Source: CAZYFH01 sp965197395
Lineage (GTDB): Bacteria; Acidobacteriota; Vicinamibacteria; Vicinamibacterales; UBA8438
Assembly: GCA_965197395.1 (NCBI GenBank)
Contig: CBDANB010000007.1
Span: 124,001-188,000, forward strand
DNA: 64,000 nt
Direction: 5' to 3'
This document shows positions 46,959 to 56,025 of this stretch, piece by piece. The translations under genes were made by a program, and so were the position numbers. Numbering within the stretch: position 1 is the first letter of the stretch; each line of letters starts with the position of its first letter. A model generated the notes under the pieces. That model did not search any database and was not told the origin of the DNA. It saw only the letters and a list, made by a program, of their open reading frames with translations.

Positions 46959-48236
46959 ATGCAGTCAGCGCTCAAGATCGCCCTGGTGGGATTTGGTACG
47001 GTGGGGCAGTCCGTCGCCCGCATCCTGTGCGGGGGCACGCACCCGCGGCTACGCCTCACCCATATCGCCAACCGCAACGTCGAACGCAAGAAAGTCGACT
47101 GGGTGCCGGCGGATGTCATCTGGACGGACCAGGTCAGTCACGTGGTCGAGTCCGAGGCCGACGTGGTCATCGAGGTGATCGGTGGCGTCGACCCGGCCGC
47201 GGACTGGATCCAACAGTTTCTCCGCGCCGGGAAATCAGTCGTCACTGCGAACAAGCAGGTTATTGCCCTGCGCGGTGCCGAGCTCATGGCGCTGGCTCGG
47301 GAGCAACGGTGCCACGTGCTCTTCGAAGCGGCTGTTGCAGGGGGGATTCCCGTCGTGCGGGGTGTGCGCGAGGGCCTTGCCGGCGACCAGCTGTGCCGGG
47401 TGCTTGGCATCTTGAACGGGACCTGCAACTACATCTTGACCCGCATGGAGATGGCCCAGGTGTCGTTCGCCGACGCCCTGACCGAAGCGCAGTCGCTCGG
47501 ATACGCGGAAGCGGATCCGACGGCGGACGTCGACGGCGTCGACGCGCAGGCCAAGCTCGCGATCCTGTCGATGGTGGGACTTCGTCGGCAGATCGAGGCC
47601 ACGACGATTCCGCTCGCGTCGATCCGCGCGATCGAGCCGATTGACTTCGTGTATGCGCGCCGGCTGGAATGCACGATCCGGCAGGTGGCACGCGCGGAGC
47701 TTGTGGGCGGCGATCGTCGGGTACTGGCGTCGGTGATGCCCGCGCTCGTCCCCCTGGCCTCCACGCTGGCCCGCATCGAGGGGAACCAGAACGTCGTCGT
47801 CGTCGAGGGTGCCTTCGGTGGCGAAACAGCGTTCTCCGGCTACGGCGCCGGCGGCGACCCGACGGCCGTGGCTGTGGTCTCAGACCTCGAATCGATCGCG
47901 CGTGGTCATGAAGACGCGGCCGCCGACTGGCGGATCGACCGCGCGGAACGCGTCGAGCACGAGTTCATGGCGCCGCACTACGCCCGATTCATCGTCGCCG
48001 ATCGGCCCGGCATCATCGCCGCGCTGGCGGATGTCTTTTCGCGGCATGGGGTCAACGTCGATTCAGTGCTGCAGGAACCGGGGTGGTCGAAGGCCGAGCT
48101 TCCGTTCGTCGTTACGCTCGAGTCGTGCAGTTCGACGGCCGTCAGTGCCGCGCTTGTCGAGATCGGGGCGTTGGACTTTCACGCGCAACGGCCTCTGTGC
48201 CTGCCGATTCTCGCGCGAGGACGGCGTCGGTCATGA
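46959..48236 (+). CDS. hom: Homoserine dehydrogenase
   Basis: 425 aa. Reduces aspartate semialdehyde to homoserine. Rossmann start KIALVGFGTVGQSVARIL, VIEVIGGVDPA, SVVTANKQVIALRG, catalytic ILNGTCNYILTRME and AEADPTADVDGVDAQAKLAIL, and a C-terminal ACT domain (about 348-425, ARFIVADRPGIIAALADVF) for feedback control, probably by threonine. The ribosome site before ATG is poor (ttaggg), because the IS200 right end lies only about 10-15 bp upstream. Its stop overlaps thrC (ATGA). First gene of hom-thrC-OCD-lysC-asd. Confidence 0.95.
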   Translation: MQSALKIALVGFGTVGQSVARILCGGTHPRLRLTHIANRNVERKKVDWVPADVIWTDQVSHVVESEADVVIEVIGGVDPAADWIQQFLRAGKSVVTANKQVIALRGAELMALAREQRCHVLFEAAVAGGIPVVRGVREGLAGDQLCRVLGILNGTCNYILTRMEMAQVSFADALTEAQSLGYAEADPTADVDGVDAQAKLAILSMVGLRRQIEATTIPLASIRAIEPIDFVYARRLECTIRQVARAELVGGDRRVLASVMPALVPLASTLARIEGNQNVVVVEGAFGGETAFSGYGAGGDPTAVAVVSDLESIARGHEDAAADWRIDRAERVEHEFMAPHYARFIVADRPGIIAALADVFSRHGVNVDSVLQEPGWSKAELPFVVTLESCSSTAVSAALVEIGALDFHAQRPLCLPILARGRRRS

Positions 48237-49492
48237 GCTACGTCACCGGCCTCCGGTGTTCGTTGTGCCAGACCCCGTTTCCTCCCGAGGCGCTCTACGT
48301 CTGCGATCAGTGTCTCGGGCCGCTCGAGGTGACCTACGACCGCGACGCCATCCGCCGCGTGCTCACACGTGAGGTCATCGCATCTCGGCCACCCAACTTG
48401 TGGCGGTATCGGGAGTTGCTTCCAATCGACGGCGACCCGCGCACCGGACTTCATTCGGGGTTCACCCCCCTCGTGCGCGCGGATCGGCTGGCGGCCGAGC
48501 TCGGTATGCGGGAGCTGTGGATCAAGGACGATTCCGTGAATCATCCAACGCTGTCCTATAAGGATCGGGTGGTGTCGGTGGCGGCGACACGGGCGGTCGA
48601 GCTCGGGTTCACCGTGTTTGGCTGTGCGTCGACGGGGAATCTCGCGAACAGTGTCGCTGCGCATGCCGCGCGCCTCGGGTTGGCCTGTTACGTATTCATT
48701 CCCGACACCCTCGAGCCGGGCAAGATCCTGGGGTCCGCCGTCGCCGGACCGCATGTCGTGGCGATCGACGGGACGTACGATGACGTCAATCGGCTGTGCA
48801 CGCAGGTAGGGGAGCGATATGGCTGGGGGTTTGCCAACATCAACCTCCGAAGCTACTACGCTGAAGGCGCGAAGACCTTCGGATTCGAGATCGTGGAGCA
48901 GCTCGGCTGGCGATTTCCGCGCCACGTCGTTTCGCCGGTGGCCGGCGGGACGTTGTTGCCGCGGATCGGGAGCGGATTTCAGGAGCTGCGGGACGCGGAC
49001 CTGGTGGAAGGGGATCTGCCGCGAATTCACGCGGCTCAAGCGGCAGGGTGCGCGCCGGTGATTCGCGCCCTTGAGTCGGGAGCCGACCATCCCGACCCGG
49101 TCAAGCCGGACACCATTGCCAAGTCGATCGCGATCGGGAACCCGGCGGACGGGTTTCACGTGCTGCGCACGGTGCGCGACACCGGCGGGTCGGGCGCGAG
49201 TGCCACCGATGGCGAGATCATCGATGCGATCGGCTTGCTGGCACGGACGGAGGGCATCTTCACGGAACCGGCCGGCGGCACGACCCTCGCGGTGACCATC
49301 ACATTGGTCAAGGAGGGCATCATCGAGAAAGACGAGTCGACGGTGATGTGCATCACCGGGAACGGCTACAAGACCCTCGACGCGGTGGCCGCGACAGTGC
49401 CCGAGCCGGTGCGGCTCGCCCGATCACTGCGCGACGTCGAGGCCTTCGTCGCCGAGCAGGACGCGCGGCACCAGCGTGAGGGTCAGAAGTGA
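48233..49492 (+). CDS. thrC: Threonine synthase
   Basis: 419 aa, fold-type II PLP enzyme converting O-phosphohomoserine to threonine. Starts with a small zinc-ribbon-like segment (CSLCQTPF and CDQC), which is common in this longer subfamily. PLP lysine in PTLSYKDRVVSVA, phosphate loop around CASTGNLANS, and VSPVAGGTLLPRI. The substrate-supplying thrB is not in the window. Overlaps both neighbours by 4 bp. Confidence 0.94.
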   Translation: MSYVTGLRCSLCQTPFPPEALYVCDQCLGPLEVTYDRDAIRRVLTREVIASRPPNLWRYRELLPIDGDPRTGLHSGFTPLVRADRLAAELGMRELWIKDDSVNHPTLSYKDRVVSVAATRAVELGFTVFGCASTGNLANSVAAHAARLGLACYVFIPDTLEPGKILGSAVAGPHVVAIDGTYDDVNRLCTQVGERYGWGFANINLRSYYAEGAKTFGFEIVEQLGWRFPRHVVSPVAGGTLLPRIGSGFQELRDADLVEGDLPRIHAAQAAGCAPVIRALESGADHPDPVKPDTIAKSIAIGNPADGFHVLRTVRDTGGSGASATDGEIIDAIGLLARTEGIFTEPAGGTTLAVTITLVKEGIIEKDESTVMCITGNGYKTLDAVAATVPEPVRLARSLRDVEAFVAEQDARHQREGQK

Positions 49493-50754
49493 CGCATCCG
49501 GAGCTCGGCGTCATCGTCGAGGCAGAGGGGCACCTGATCGACTCGCAATTGCTCAACGCCATCTTCGACAAGGTCATCGAGCGCCGCGCGACGTTCGAAG
49601 TGCTGGAGTTCGAGATCGGTCGGACGAACGACGAGTTCTCGCGGCTCACACTCCGAGTGACCGCGCCGGATCGCCCACGCCTGGTCCAGTTGCTCGAAGA
49701 GCTGATGCCGCTCGGCTGCCACCCGGCGCCGGAGCGCGAGGTCGTGCTGAAGGCGGCGGACGTGGACGGATGCGTGCCGGACGATTTCTACGCCACGACA
49801 AACCATCGAACCCACGTGCGTCATGGCGGGGCGTGGCTCGAGGTTGGCGATCAGCGGATGGACGCCGTCGTCGTGGTGACCCCGACCGGCGCAGCCTGCT
49901 GCAAGCTGCGAGACGTGCAGGCAGGCGACGCGGTCGTGTGCGGCGTCGATGGCATCCGCGTGGCGCCGGCATTTCGCGAACGCGATCGGCTCGGCTTTGC
50001 GTTCATGACCAACGACGTGTCGACCGAGCGACGGGTTGAGGTTACGGTCACCAAGGTCCTGACGATGATGCGAGATGTGAAGGCGGCCGGTGGGCGCATT
50101 GCGTTCGTGGCCGGCCCGGTCGTCGTGCACAGCGGCGGCGGCGCCTACTTCACCGAGCTCATCCAGCAGGGGTTCGTCGACGTGCTGCTGGCGGGGAACG
50201 CCCTAGCCGTGCACGACGTCGAGCACGCGCTGTTCGGCACGTCGCTGGGCATCGACCTCGACGCCGGTGTCGCCGTCGAGGGGGGCCACAAGAACCACAT
50301 GCGTGCGATCAACGCGATCAACCGTGCCGGCGGTCTGCGCCCCGCGGTCGCGACCGGCGTCCTACGGTCGGGGATCATGCACGAGGCGATCACGCGCGAG
50401 GTCGACTACGTGCTCGCCGGGAGCATTCGTGACGACGGGCCGTTACCGGACACGATCATGGACCTCGTCGACGCTCAGGACAGATACGCGGCGGCGCTCC
50501 GCGACGTCACCATGGTCGTCATGCTGTCGACGATGCTCCATAGCATCGGCGTCGGCAACATGCTGCCGTCCTGGGTCCGGGTCGTGTGCGTTGACATCAA
50601 CCCCGCGGTCGTGACGAAACTATCCGATCGGGGTTCGTCTCAAACGGTTGGCATCGTGACCGACGTCGGCCTGTTCCTACACCAGCTGAGTGTGCAGCTG
50701 CGTGATCCGGCCCGGTCCGTGGCCCCCGCGAGCCGGGAGGGGACACACGGATGA
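49489..50754 (+). CDS. Ornithine cyclodeaminase-like protein (TIGR00300, LOR/SDH-region family)
   Basis: 421 aa. N-terminal part (1-about 110, VIVEAEGHLIDSQLLNAIFDK, FEVLEFEIGRTNDEFSRLTL) is the ferredoxin-like LOR/SDH region; the C-terminal part is a Rossmann-type domain (RIAFVAGPVVVHSGGG, GFVDVLLAGNALAVHDVEHALFG, GHKNHMRAINAINRAGG). Known relatives are the archaeal ornithine cyclodeaminase and the C-terminal half of cyanobacterial AgrE/ArgZ. It would turn ornithine to proline and ammonia. Set in an aspartate-family operon with 4-bp overlaps on both sides, another substrate cannot be excluded. Confidence 0.85.
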   Translation: MTHPELGVIVEAEGHLIDSQLLNAIFDKVIERRATFEVLEFEIGRTNDEFSRLTLRVTAPDRPRLVQLLEELMPLGCHPAPEREVVLKAADVDGCVPDDFYATTNHRTHVRHGGAWLEVGDQRMDAVVVVTPTGAACCKLRDVQAGDAVVCGVDGIRVAPAFRERDRLGFAFMTNDVSTERRVEVTVTKVLTMMRDVKAAGGRIAFVAGPVVVHSGGGAYFTELIQQGFVDVLLAGNALAVHDVEHALFGTSLGIDLDAGVAVEGGHKNHMRAINAINRAGGLRPAVATGVLRSGIMHEAITREVDYVLAGSIRDDGPLPDTIMDLVDAQDRYAAALRDVTMVVMLSTMLHSIGVGNMLPSWVRVVCVDINPAVVTKLSDRGSSQTVGIVTDVGLFLHQLSVQLRDPARSVAPASREGTHG

Positions 50755-52013
50755 GTGCGGCCGCGCGCGAACCGATTGTCGTGCAGAAGTACGGCGGCAC
50801 GTCCGTCGCGACTGCGGATCGGATCTGCGCGATTGCGGACCGCATCGCGCGGGGCATGCCGGAACACCCACGTCTCGTGGTCGTGCTGTCCGCGATGGGG
50901 AAGACCACCGATGGCCTCGTGGCCCTCGCCCACGAGGTGGCGCGCCAGCCACAGGGACGGGAAATGGATCTCCTGCTGTCAACGGGTGAACAGGTGTCCG
51001 TGTCGTTGCTCGGGTTGGCCCTTCAGGACAAGGGCATGGCCGCGGTCTCGTTGACGGCTCCACAGTGCGGGATCCGGACGGACAGCGCCTTCAACATCGC
51101 GCGGATTGAGTCCATCGACACGCGGCGCATTCTGGGCGAGCTCGACGAGGGTCGCGTCGTGATCATCGCCGGGTTCCAGGGTGTGACCCAGGATCAGGAG
51201 GTGACGACACTCGGGCGCGGTGGCAGCGACATCACGGCCGCCGCGGTGGCGGCGGCGCTCGACGCGAGCGTCTGCGAGATCTGTACGGATGTCGACGGCG
51301 TGATGTCTGCCGACCCAAGCACGGTCCCGCATGCCACACGGTGGCGCGCCATCAGCTACGAAGAGGCGGTTGAGATGGCCTCGAGCGGCGCGAAGGTGCT
51401 GCACCCACGTGCGGCCGAGGTCTGCATGGCGTACCGCATTCCCATTCATGTGCGCTCGAGCTTCCACATGGATGAGGGGACGTGGATTCGCGGAGGCGAT
51501 GACATGGTGATGGAACAAGCGGCCGTGGTTGGTGTCAGCAGCGACAAGCAGATCGCCAAGGTCACCCTGCTGGAGGTGCCGGACAGACCCGGGATGGCCG
51601 CCCGGGTATTTCAGGACCTGGCGGCGGGCGGGATTAGCGTGCGCCTCATCATCCAGAGCGCAAGCTCCGAAGGTCGAGGGCGAATCACATTCGTGCTCGA
51701 TGCCGAGTACGCCGATGGCGCGGCCACCCTGATCGACCACTGGAAGGCCGAAGGCGTCGCGAGTGCGGGGACCGTCGAGCGCGACGTGGCGAAGATCTCG
51801 ATTGTCGGTTCGCGCCTCGCGTCGACACCCGGGTTGGCCGCGCGGATGTTCGCCGTCCTGGCGCGCGAGGGCATCAACATCGACTGCATCAGCTCCTCCG
51901 AAATGAAGGTTGCGTGTGTCATCGCCTCGGCCCAGGTCGACCACGCCGTGCGTGCTGTCCACAACGAGTTTTTTCCACAGACCGACCCGGTGGTGGCCGG
52001 GTCGACGGGGTAG
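50751..52013 (+). CDS. lysC: Aspartate kinase
   Basis: 420 aa. Phosphorylates aspartate, the first step to Lys, Thr and Met. IVVQKYGGTSVATADRI start, LSTGEQVSVSLL, FQGVTQDQEVTTLGRGGSDITAAA, EICTDVDGVMSADP, then two ACT domains (about 265-410, VPDRPGMAARVFQDLA and the closing VACVIASAQVDHAVRAVHNEF). ACT pairs of this kind bind Lys and/or Thr. Monofunctional, not fused to hom. 6 bp to asd. Confidence 0.96.
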   Translation: MSAAAREPIVVQKYGGTSVATADRICAIADRIARGMPEHPRLVVVLSAMGKTTDGLVALAHEVARQPQGREMDLLLSTGEQVSVSLLGLALQDKGMAAVSLTAPQCGIRTDSAFNIARIESIDTRRILGELDEGRVVIIAGFQGVTQDQEVTTLGRGGSDITAAAVAAALDASVCEICTDVDGVMSADPSTVPHATRWRAISYEEAVEMASSGAKVLHPRAAEVCMAYRIPIHVRSSFHMDEGTWIRGGDDMVMEQAAVVGVSSDKQIAKVTLLEVPDRPGMAARVFQDLAAGGISVRLIIQSASSEGRGRITFVLDAEYADGAATLIDHWKAEGVASAGTVERDVAKISIVGSRLASTPGLAARMFAVLAREGINIDCISSSEMKVACVIASAQVDHAVRAVHNEFFPQTDPVVAGSTG

Positions 52014-52019
52014 GGAGCA

Positions 52020-53066
52020 ATGGACGGTCGACTCGACGTCGGGATTCTCGGCGCGACAGGCACGGTCGGTCAGGAGTTCATCGCCGAGCTCGCGGCGCAT
52101 CCATGGTTCAACGTGGCGTGGCTGGCGGCCAGTGAGCGATCCGCCGGTCGGCGTTACGGCGACGCGACGCCGTGGCGGCTCCCGTCGGTGTTGCCCGCGT
52201 CGGTGGCCGACATGGTCGTGCACCCGTGCGAGCCGGCCGGCGCACCGAGCCTGGTGTTCTCGGGACTCGATGCGTCGGTGGCCGGCGATGTCGAGACCGC
52301 CTTCGCGTCGGCCGGTCACACGGTCGTGAGCAACGCGCGCAACCATCGCATGGCGGGGGACGTGCCGCTCCTGGTCCCCGAGATCAACCCCGACCACTTG
52401 CAGTTGCTTGCACGGCAGCAACGCGTTCGGGGATGGTCGGGTCGGATCGTCACGAACGCCAATTGCTCGACGATTGTGCTCACGATGGCGCTGGCGCCGC
52501 TCTGTCGGTTCGGCTTGCGGTCCGTCACGGTGTCGACGCTGCAGGCGGTGTCCGGCGCGGGGTATCCGGGCGAGGCGTCGCTGGACATTCTGGGAAACGT
52601 CATTCCGTTCATCGCAGGCGAAGAAGAGAAGATGGAATCCGAGACGCAGAAGATCCTCGGGTGTTTCGAGGACGATGCCGTGACGCCGCACGCGGTCACG
52701 GTCAGCGCGCAGACCACGCGTGTGCCGGTGGTGCACGGTCACACCGAGCTGGTGTCGGTCGCGCTGGAGACCCAGCCGTCGATCGACGACGTGAAGGAGG
52801 CGTTCCGCGTGTTCGCCGGGCGTCCGCAGTCCGAGCGCCTCCCGAGCGCGCCGCCGCGCCCGGTGCTCTATCTCGAGGAGTCCGCACGGCCGCAGCCGCG
52901 GCTCGACGTCGATCGGGACGGGGGGATGACCGTGTCTGTCGGGCGCCTGCGCCCGTGTCCGGTGCTCGACTATAAATTTGTCGTGCTCGGACACAACACC
53001 GTGCGCGGCGCCGCCGGTGCGGCTTTGCTGAATGCCGAGCTGATGCGGGTGGACGAGCTCATTTAG
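52020..53066 (+). CDS. asd: Aspartate-semialdehyde dehydrogenase, archaeal/fungal type
   Basis: 348 aa. Reduces aspartyl phosphate to the semialdehyde. GILGATGTVGQEFIAEL, catalytic Cys in VTNANCSTIVLTM, QAVSGAGYPGEASLDILGNVIPFI, then the active-site His region VVHGHTE. GEEEKMESETQKILG is characteristic of the subgroup best known from archaea and fungi rather than the E. coli form. Last gene of the operon; the palindromic repeat copy 4 begins 7 bp after its stop. Confidence 0.94.
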   Translation: MDGRLDVGILGATGTVGQEFIAELAAHPWFNVAWLAASERSAGRRYGDATPWRLPSVLPASVADMVVHPCEPAGAPSLVFSGLDASVAGDVETAFASAGHTVVSNARNHRMAGDVPLLVPEINPDHLQLLARQQRVRGWSGRIVTNANCSTIVLTMALAPLCRFGLRSVTVSTLQAVSGAGYPGEASLDILGNVIPFIAGEEEKMESETQKILGCFEDDAVTPHAVTVSAQTTRVPVVHGHTELVSVALETQPSIDDVKEAFRVFAGRPQSERLPSAPPRPVLYLEESARPQPRLDVDRDGGMTVSVGRLRPCPVLDYKFVVLGHNTVRGAAGAALLNAELMRVDELI

Positions 53067-53072
53067 TACTTG

Positions 53073-53163
53073 GACGGGGCTTCGCCCCGAACCCCCGCGG
53101 GCGCTCCGCGGGGACCCCGAGAGCCCCGCCCCGCGCCCGCGAGGCGCGCCGTGCGCGCCTTGG
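53073..53163. repeat. Palindromic intergenic repeat, copy 4
   Basis: Reverse orientation: gacggggcttcgccccgaac at the asd stop side, then ggggaccccgagagcccc and gcgcgccgtgcgcgcc. Lies between the convergent asd and amidohydrolase genes. Confidence 0.9.
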
Positions 53164-53217
53164 CCGTGTGCCGTCGGCGGTGTACCTACCCTACGATTCG
53201 GCCTGCCTTGTCGAGCC

Positions 53218-54729
53218 TTAGGGTCGCGCTGTGGGGCCGCCAGGTGCGGCAGGTGCGGCCTGCCGGCCATCGAACACGATGCGGCCGTCAACGACGGTCA
53301 TCAGCACCCGTGCGTCCCGAATGTCGGGCGAGGGTGCGGACAGCAGATTCGTGTCGAGCATCACGAAGTCGGCCAGTTGGCCAACGACGAGGCGGCCCTT
53401 CGTCGCTTCCTCGAAGGAGGCATACGCGCCAGTCAGCGTGTATGCATCGATCGCCTGGGCAATCGTCACCCGTTCGGTCGGGATCCATCCGCCGGTCCCG
53501 CGCTCGTCGAGCGGCCGGCGCGTGACAGCGGCGTAGAGCCCGTCCAGGGGGTTGACCGGTGAGTAGAACCAATCGGTGCCGAAGGTGACGCGCGCGCCGC
53601 TGTCGAGCAGCGACCGGATGGCCAGAGCGGTCGTGTCGCGATGCTGCCCGACCAGCGCGTCGATCAGCGACGCGTCGTACAGCAATCGTGTCGGTTGCAT
53701 GCTGGCGACGACGCCCAGACGGCCGAGGCGGTCGACGTCCGCCGCGCGGAGATGCTGGGCGTGCTCGATTCGAAACCGCCGGTCTCGCCGGCCGTTCTCT
53801 CGAATCACGCGGTCATAGGTGTTCAAGACGAGGTGGGTGGCCCGCGCACCGATGGCGTGCATAGCCACTTGCAGTCCGGCCCGGTCGGCGGCGGCGGTCC
53901 AGCCATAGAGCTGGTCTTCATCGTAGAGCAGCATGCCGCGGTCGCCGACCGAACCGGGATAGGCCTCGTCCAGCGCCGCGGTTCGCGTATCCAGTGTGCC
54001 ATCGACCAACCCCTTGACGGCGCCGACGCGGAGCCAGGCGTTGCCGCGGCCGTCCGGGCCGCCGAAGGTGCCGTTCGCGATCTCGTCCCGCAGGCGGGGC
54101 CACGTCGCGAGCGGCAGCGCGGCGTAGATGCGTGCGGTGAGGCTGCGGCTGGCCGCGGCAGCCTGGAAGGCCGCCACGTCCGACCAGCCTCCCATGTGGT
54201 GGACGGACGTGACGCCCCGCGCCGCCAGGTGGTCGAGTGCGGCGTCCAGTGCGGCGGCATCACGATCCGCCGAACGCATCGATCGGGCGACGGGCGTCAC
54301 GGCCGGGTCGCGGTCTCCCTCCTCGAGGAGTTGGTAACCGGCGTCGATGAGGTGGGCGTGCGAGTCGATGAAGCCAGGCACGATCATGGCCCCACCGGCA
54401 TCGATCAGACCGTCATCGACGGCCAGCGCGGCCACGGCGACGCTGGTTCCGACCGCCGCGATGCGACCATCGGACACTCCAACCGCCTCGACAACGGGAC
54501 GCGCGGGGTCGCCGGTCCAGACCCTCGCATTCACGACAGCGAGCGTCACCGCAGGGATGGGCGACGGCGCCTCGACTCCGCAGGCGGCGCAGCTGAGAGC
54601 GCAGAGCGCGGCGGTCCACGTCGTGCGCCGACGGGGCAGTTCCCCAAGGCGTCGCGTGGGAGACTCGGTGTTGTGCCGGGCGAATGGCGGAACGCGAGGA
54701 GGGTCCGCGATCGGCACGGACTCAGCCAA
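53218..54729 (-). CDS. Amidohydrolase (YtcJ-like) lipoprotein with internal deletion
   Basis: 503 aa as read. Lipobox near residue 50 (ALSCAAC) after a long N-terminus; the true start may be further in. Family marks: VVNARVWTGDP, PGFIDSHAHLIDAG (metal HxH), ARGVTSVHHMGG, QVAMHAIGARATHLVLN, RFRIEHAQHL, and GTDWFYSPVNPL. Compared with relatives, about 100-110 residues are missing between GYQLLE and DRDPAV, including the conserved block with the acid/lysine region of the barrel. The frame is kept, but activity is doubtful. Family members hydrolyse amide-type bonds in periplasm or cytoplasm; substrate unknown. Confidence 0.8.
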   Translation of the reverse strand: MAESVPIADPPRVPPFARHNTESPTRRLGELPRRRTTWTAALCALSCAACGVEAPSPIPAVTLAVVNARVWTGDPARPVVEAVGVSDGRIAAVGTSVAVAALAVDDGLIDAGGAMIVPGFIDSHAHLIDAGYQLLEEGDRDPAVTPVARSMRSADRDAAALDAALDHLAARGVTSVHHMGGWSDVAAFQAAAASRSLTARIYAALPLATWPRLRDEIANGTFGGPDGRGNAWLRVGAVKGLVDGTLDTRTAALDEAYPGSVGDRGMLLYDEDQLYGWTAAADRAGLQVAMHAIGARATHLVLNTYDRVIRENGRRDRRFRIEHAQHLRAADVDRLGRLGVVASMQPTRLLYDASLIDALVGQHRDTTALAIRSLLDSGARVTFGTDWFYSPVNPLDGLYAAVTRRPLDERGTGGWIPTERVTIAQAIDAYTLTGAYASFEEATKGRLVVGQLADFVMLDTNLLSAPSPDIRDARVLMTVVDGRIVFDGRQAAPAAPGGPTARP

Positions 54730-54738
54730 TGGCGTACG

Positions 54739-55986
54739 TCAGTTGTCGTTCGCTTGCCGGTCGCCACTCGCGTAGTCGACAAGCAGGCGGATGGGGGACG
54801 TGCTGTCGGTCCCCAGGAGCGACGTGCCCGGGGTCGCGTCGGCGCCGGGCCGAAGCAGGGCGTGTACCTCGATCTCGGTGCCGCCAGGCAGGTCCATCGG
54901 CGCCTCGAACCAGTAGCGTGTCGGCCACGCGGCATCCGGCTCTCGTAGGAACAGCATCGGCACCCGGTCGCCGCTCGGTGTCACGGCCATCACCTGGACA
55001 TCCTTCGCCTCGATGTCGATCTCGGGCAACACCGCGAGCAGGCGTACGTCGCGTTCGATCGGGTGGGTAAACACGATGTCACGGCCCTCGATGGGCGTCG
55101 GAGACGTCACCAGCATCGACTCGATCGCCGCCGCGTCGCCGTCTCGGAAATGCAGGCCCACCTGCGTCTGGTCGCTGAACGATTCTCCCTCGGTGATCCA
55201 CGTCTTCTTGTAATGGACCCGCAGCACGATGTCGGCGCCCGCGGGCAGACGGTGGGCGATGCCGCCCTCGTGAAGGACTCGCTGCTGACCCGGTGACCAG
55301 ACCGCGATCGGTGGAGTCGTGGGAAAGGGCTGGCCGATGGGTGGCGCGAACCCAAGCCCGGTGTCGGTCGCATCGAGGGCCGTCGCGGCACCGCTCGCGT
55401 CGACATACACGCCCACTCCGCGGACGACCGCGCCGGCGCCCGGCACCACGTCGACACCGGCGATCCAGCGATCGGCATCGGCCCGGGAGGGCAGCACGAA
55501 AAAGCGCGTCGTTTCGCTCGTGCCGGCGTCCAGCACGAACGCCTCGGGCATGGTCAGCGTGAGCCCGGGCTCGCCGAGCGACCACCCGCTCGGGGCGGAC
55601 ACCGGCTGTGGCTGTTTGTCGCGTGGGCCTTGCGGGTACCCGCCGCTCGACCACTCGAGAATCATGTCCATCTCGTGGGCCGGGAGCGCATGCCCGTTCT
55701 TGAAGTCGCCGAAGCCGTCCTCGGCCTTCCAGGGCGGCATCCGCAATCCAAGGACTTCCTCTCGAATGGACTGGGCCCAGGGATACGCTTCTTGATACGT
55801 GACCAGCGACATCGGCGCAATGCCGCCGCTCCGATGACAGGAGCCACAGTTGTCACGGAAGATGGGGAACAGGTGCTCGTTGTAGTTCCACCGGGATGCG
55901 ATCGGTGTGTGACTCCGAGTCACGGGGCCGGTGCTCACCGCGAAACCGACTACCAGTAGGACCACGCCCCAGCTGTATCGCCGCAT
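54739..55986 (-). CDS. Exported cytochrome c-type/Cu-monooxygenase-like protein
   Basis: 415 aa. N-terminal signal (VVLLVVGFAVSTGPV). Haem-binding CGSCH at about residue 47-51 within a PIFRDNCGSCHRSGG context and distal Met region LRMPPW. The rest is beta-rich, with two-domain character, HRLPAGADIVLRVHYKK and IEVHALLRPGADATPG, as in proteins that join a short cytochrome c to a peptidylglycine-monooxygenase-like fold. It is periplasmic. Neither copper-binding His pair is fully obvious by eye, so enzyme activity is uncertain. It lies 9 bp from the amidohydrolase start. Confidence 0.7.
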   Translation of the reverse strand: MRRYSWGVVLLVVGFAVSTGPVTRSHTPIASRWNYNEHLFPIFRDNCGSCHRSGGIAPMSLVTYQEAYPWAQSIREEVLGLRMPPWKAEDGFGDFKNGHALPAHEMDMILEWSSGGYPQGPRDKQPQPVSAPSGWSLGEPGLTLTMPEAFVLDAGTSETTRFFVLPSRADADRWIAGVDVVPGAGAVVRGVGVYVDASGAATALDATDTGLGFAPPIGQPFPTTPPIAVWSPGQQRVLHEGGIAHRLPAGADIVLRVHYKKTWITEGESFSDQTQVGLHFRDGDAAAIESMLVTSPTPIEGRDIVFTHPIERDVRLLAVLPEIDIEAKDVQVMAVTPSGDRVPMLFLREPDAAWPTRYWFEAPMDLPGGTEIEVHALLRPGADATPGTSLLGTDSTSPIRLLVDYASGDRQANDN

Positions 55987-56025
55987 GTGCGTCTCCCAGT
56001 CGCGTCTACCGGCGCCGAACGCAGG

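Noticed and set aside
50979..53291. 770-codon open frame antisense to lysC and asd
   Set aside because: Covers two well-conserved genes; no sign of a real product.
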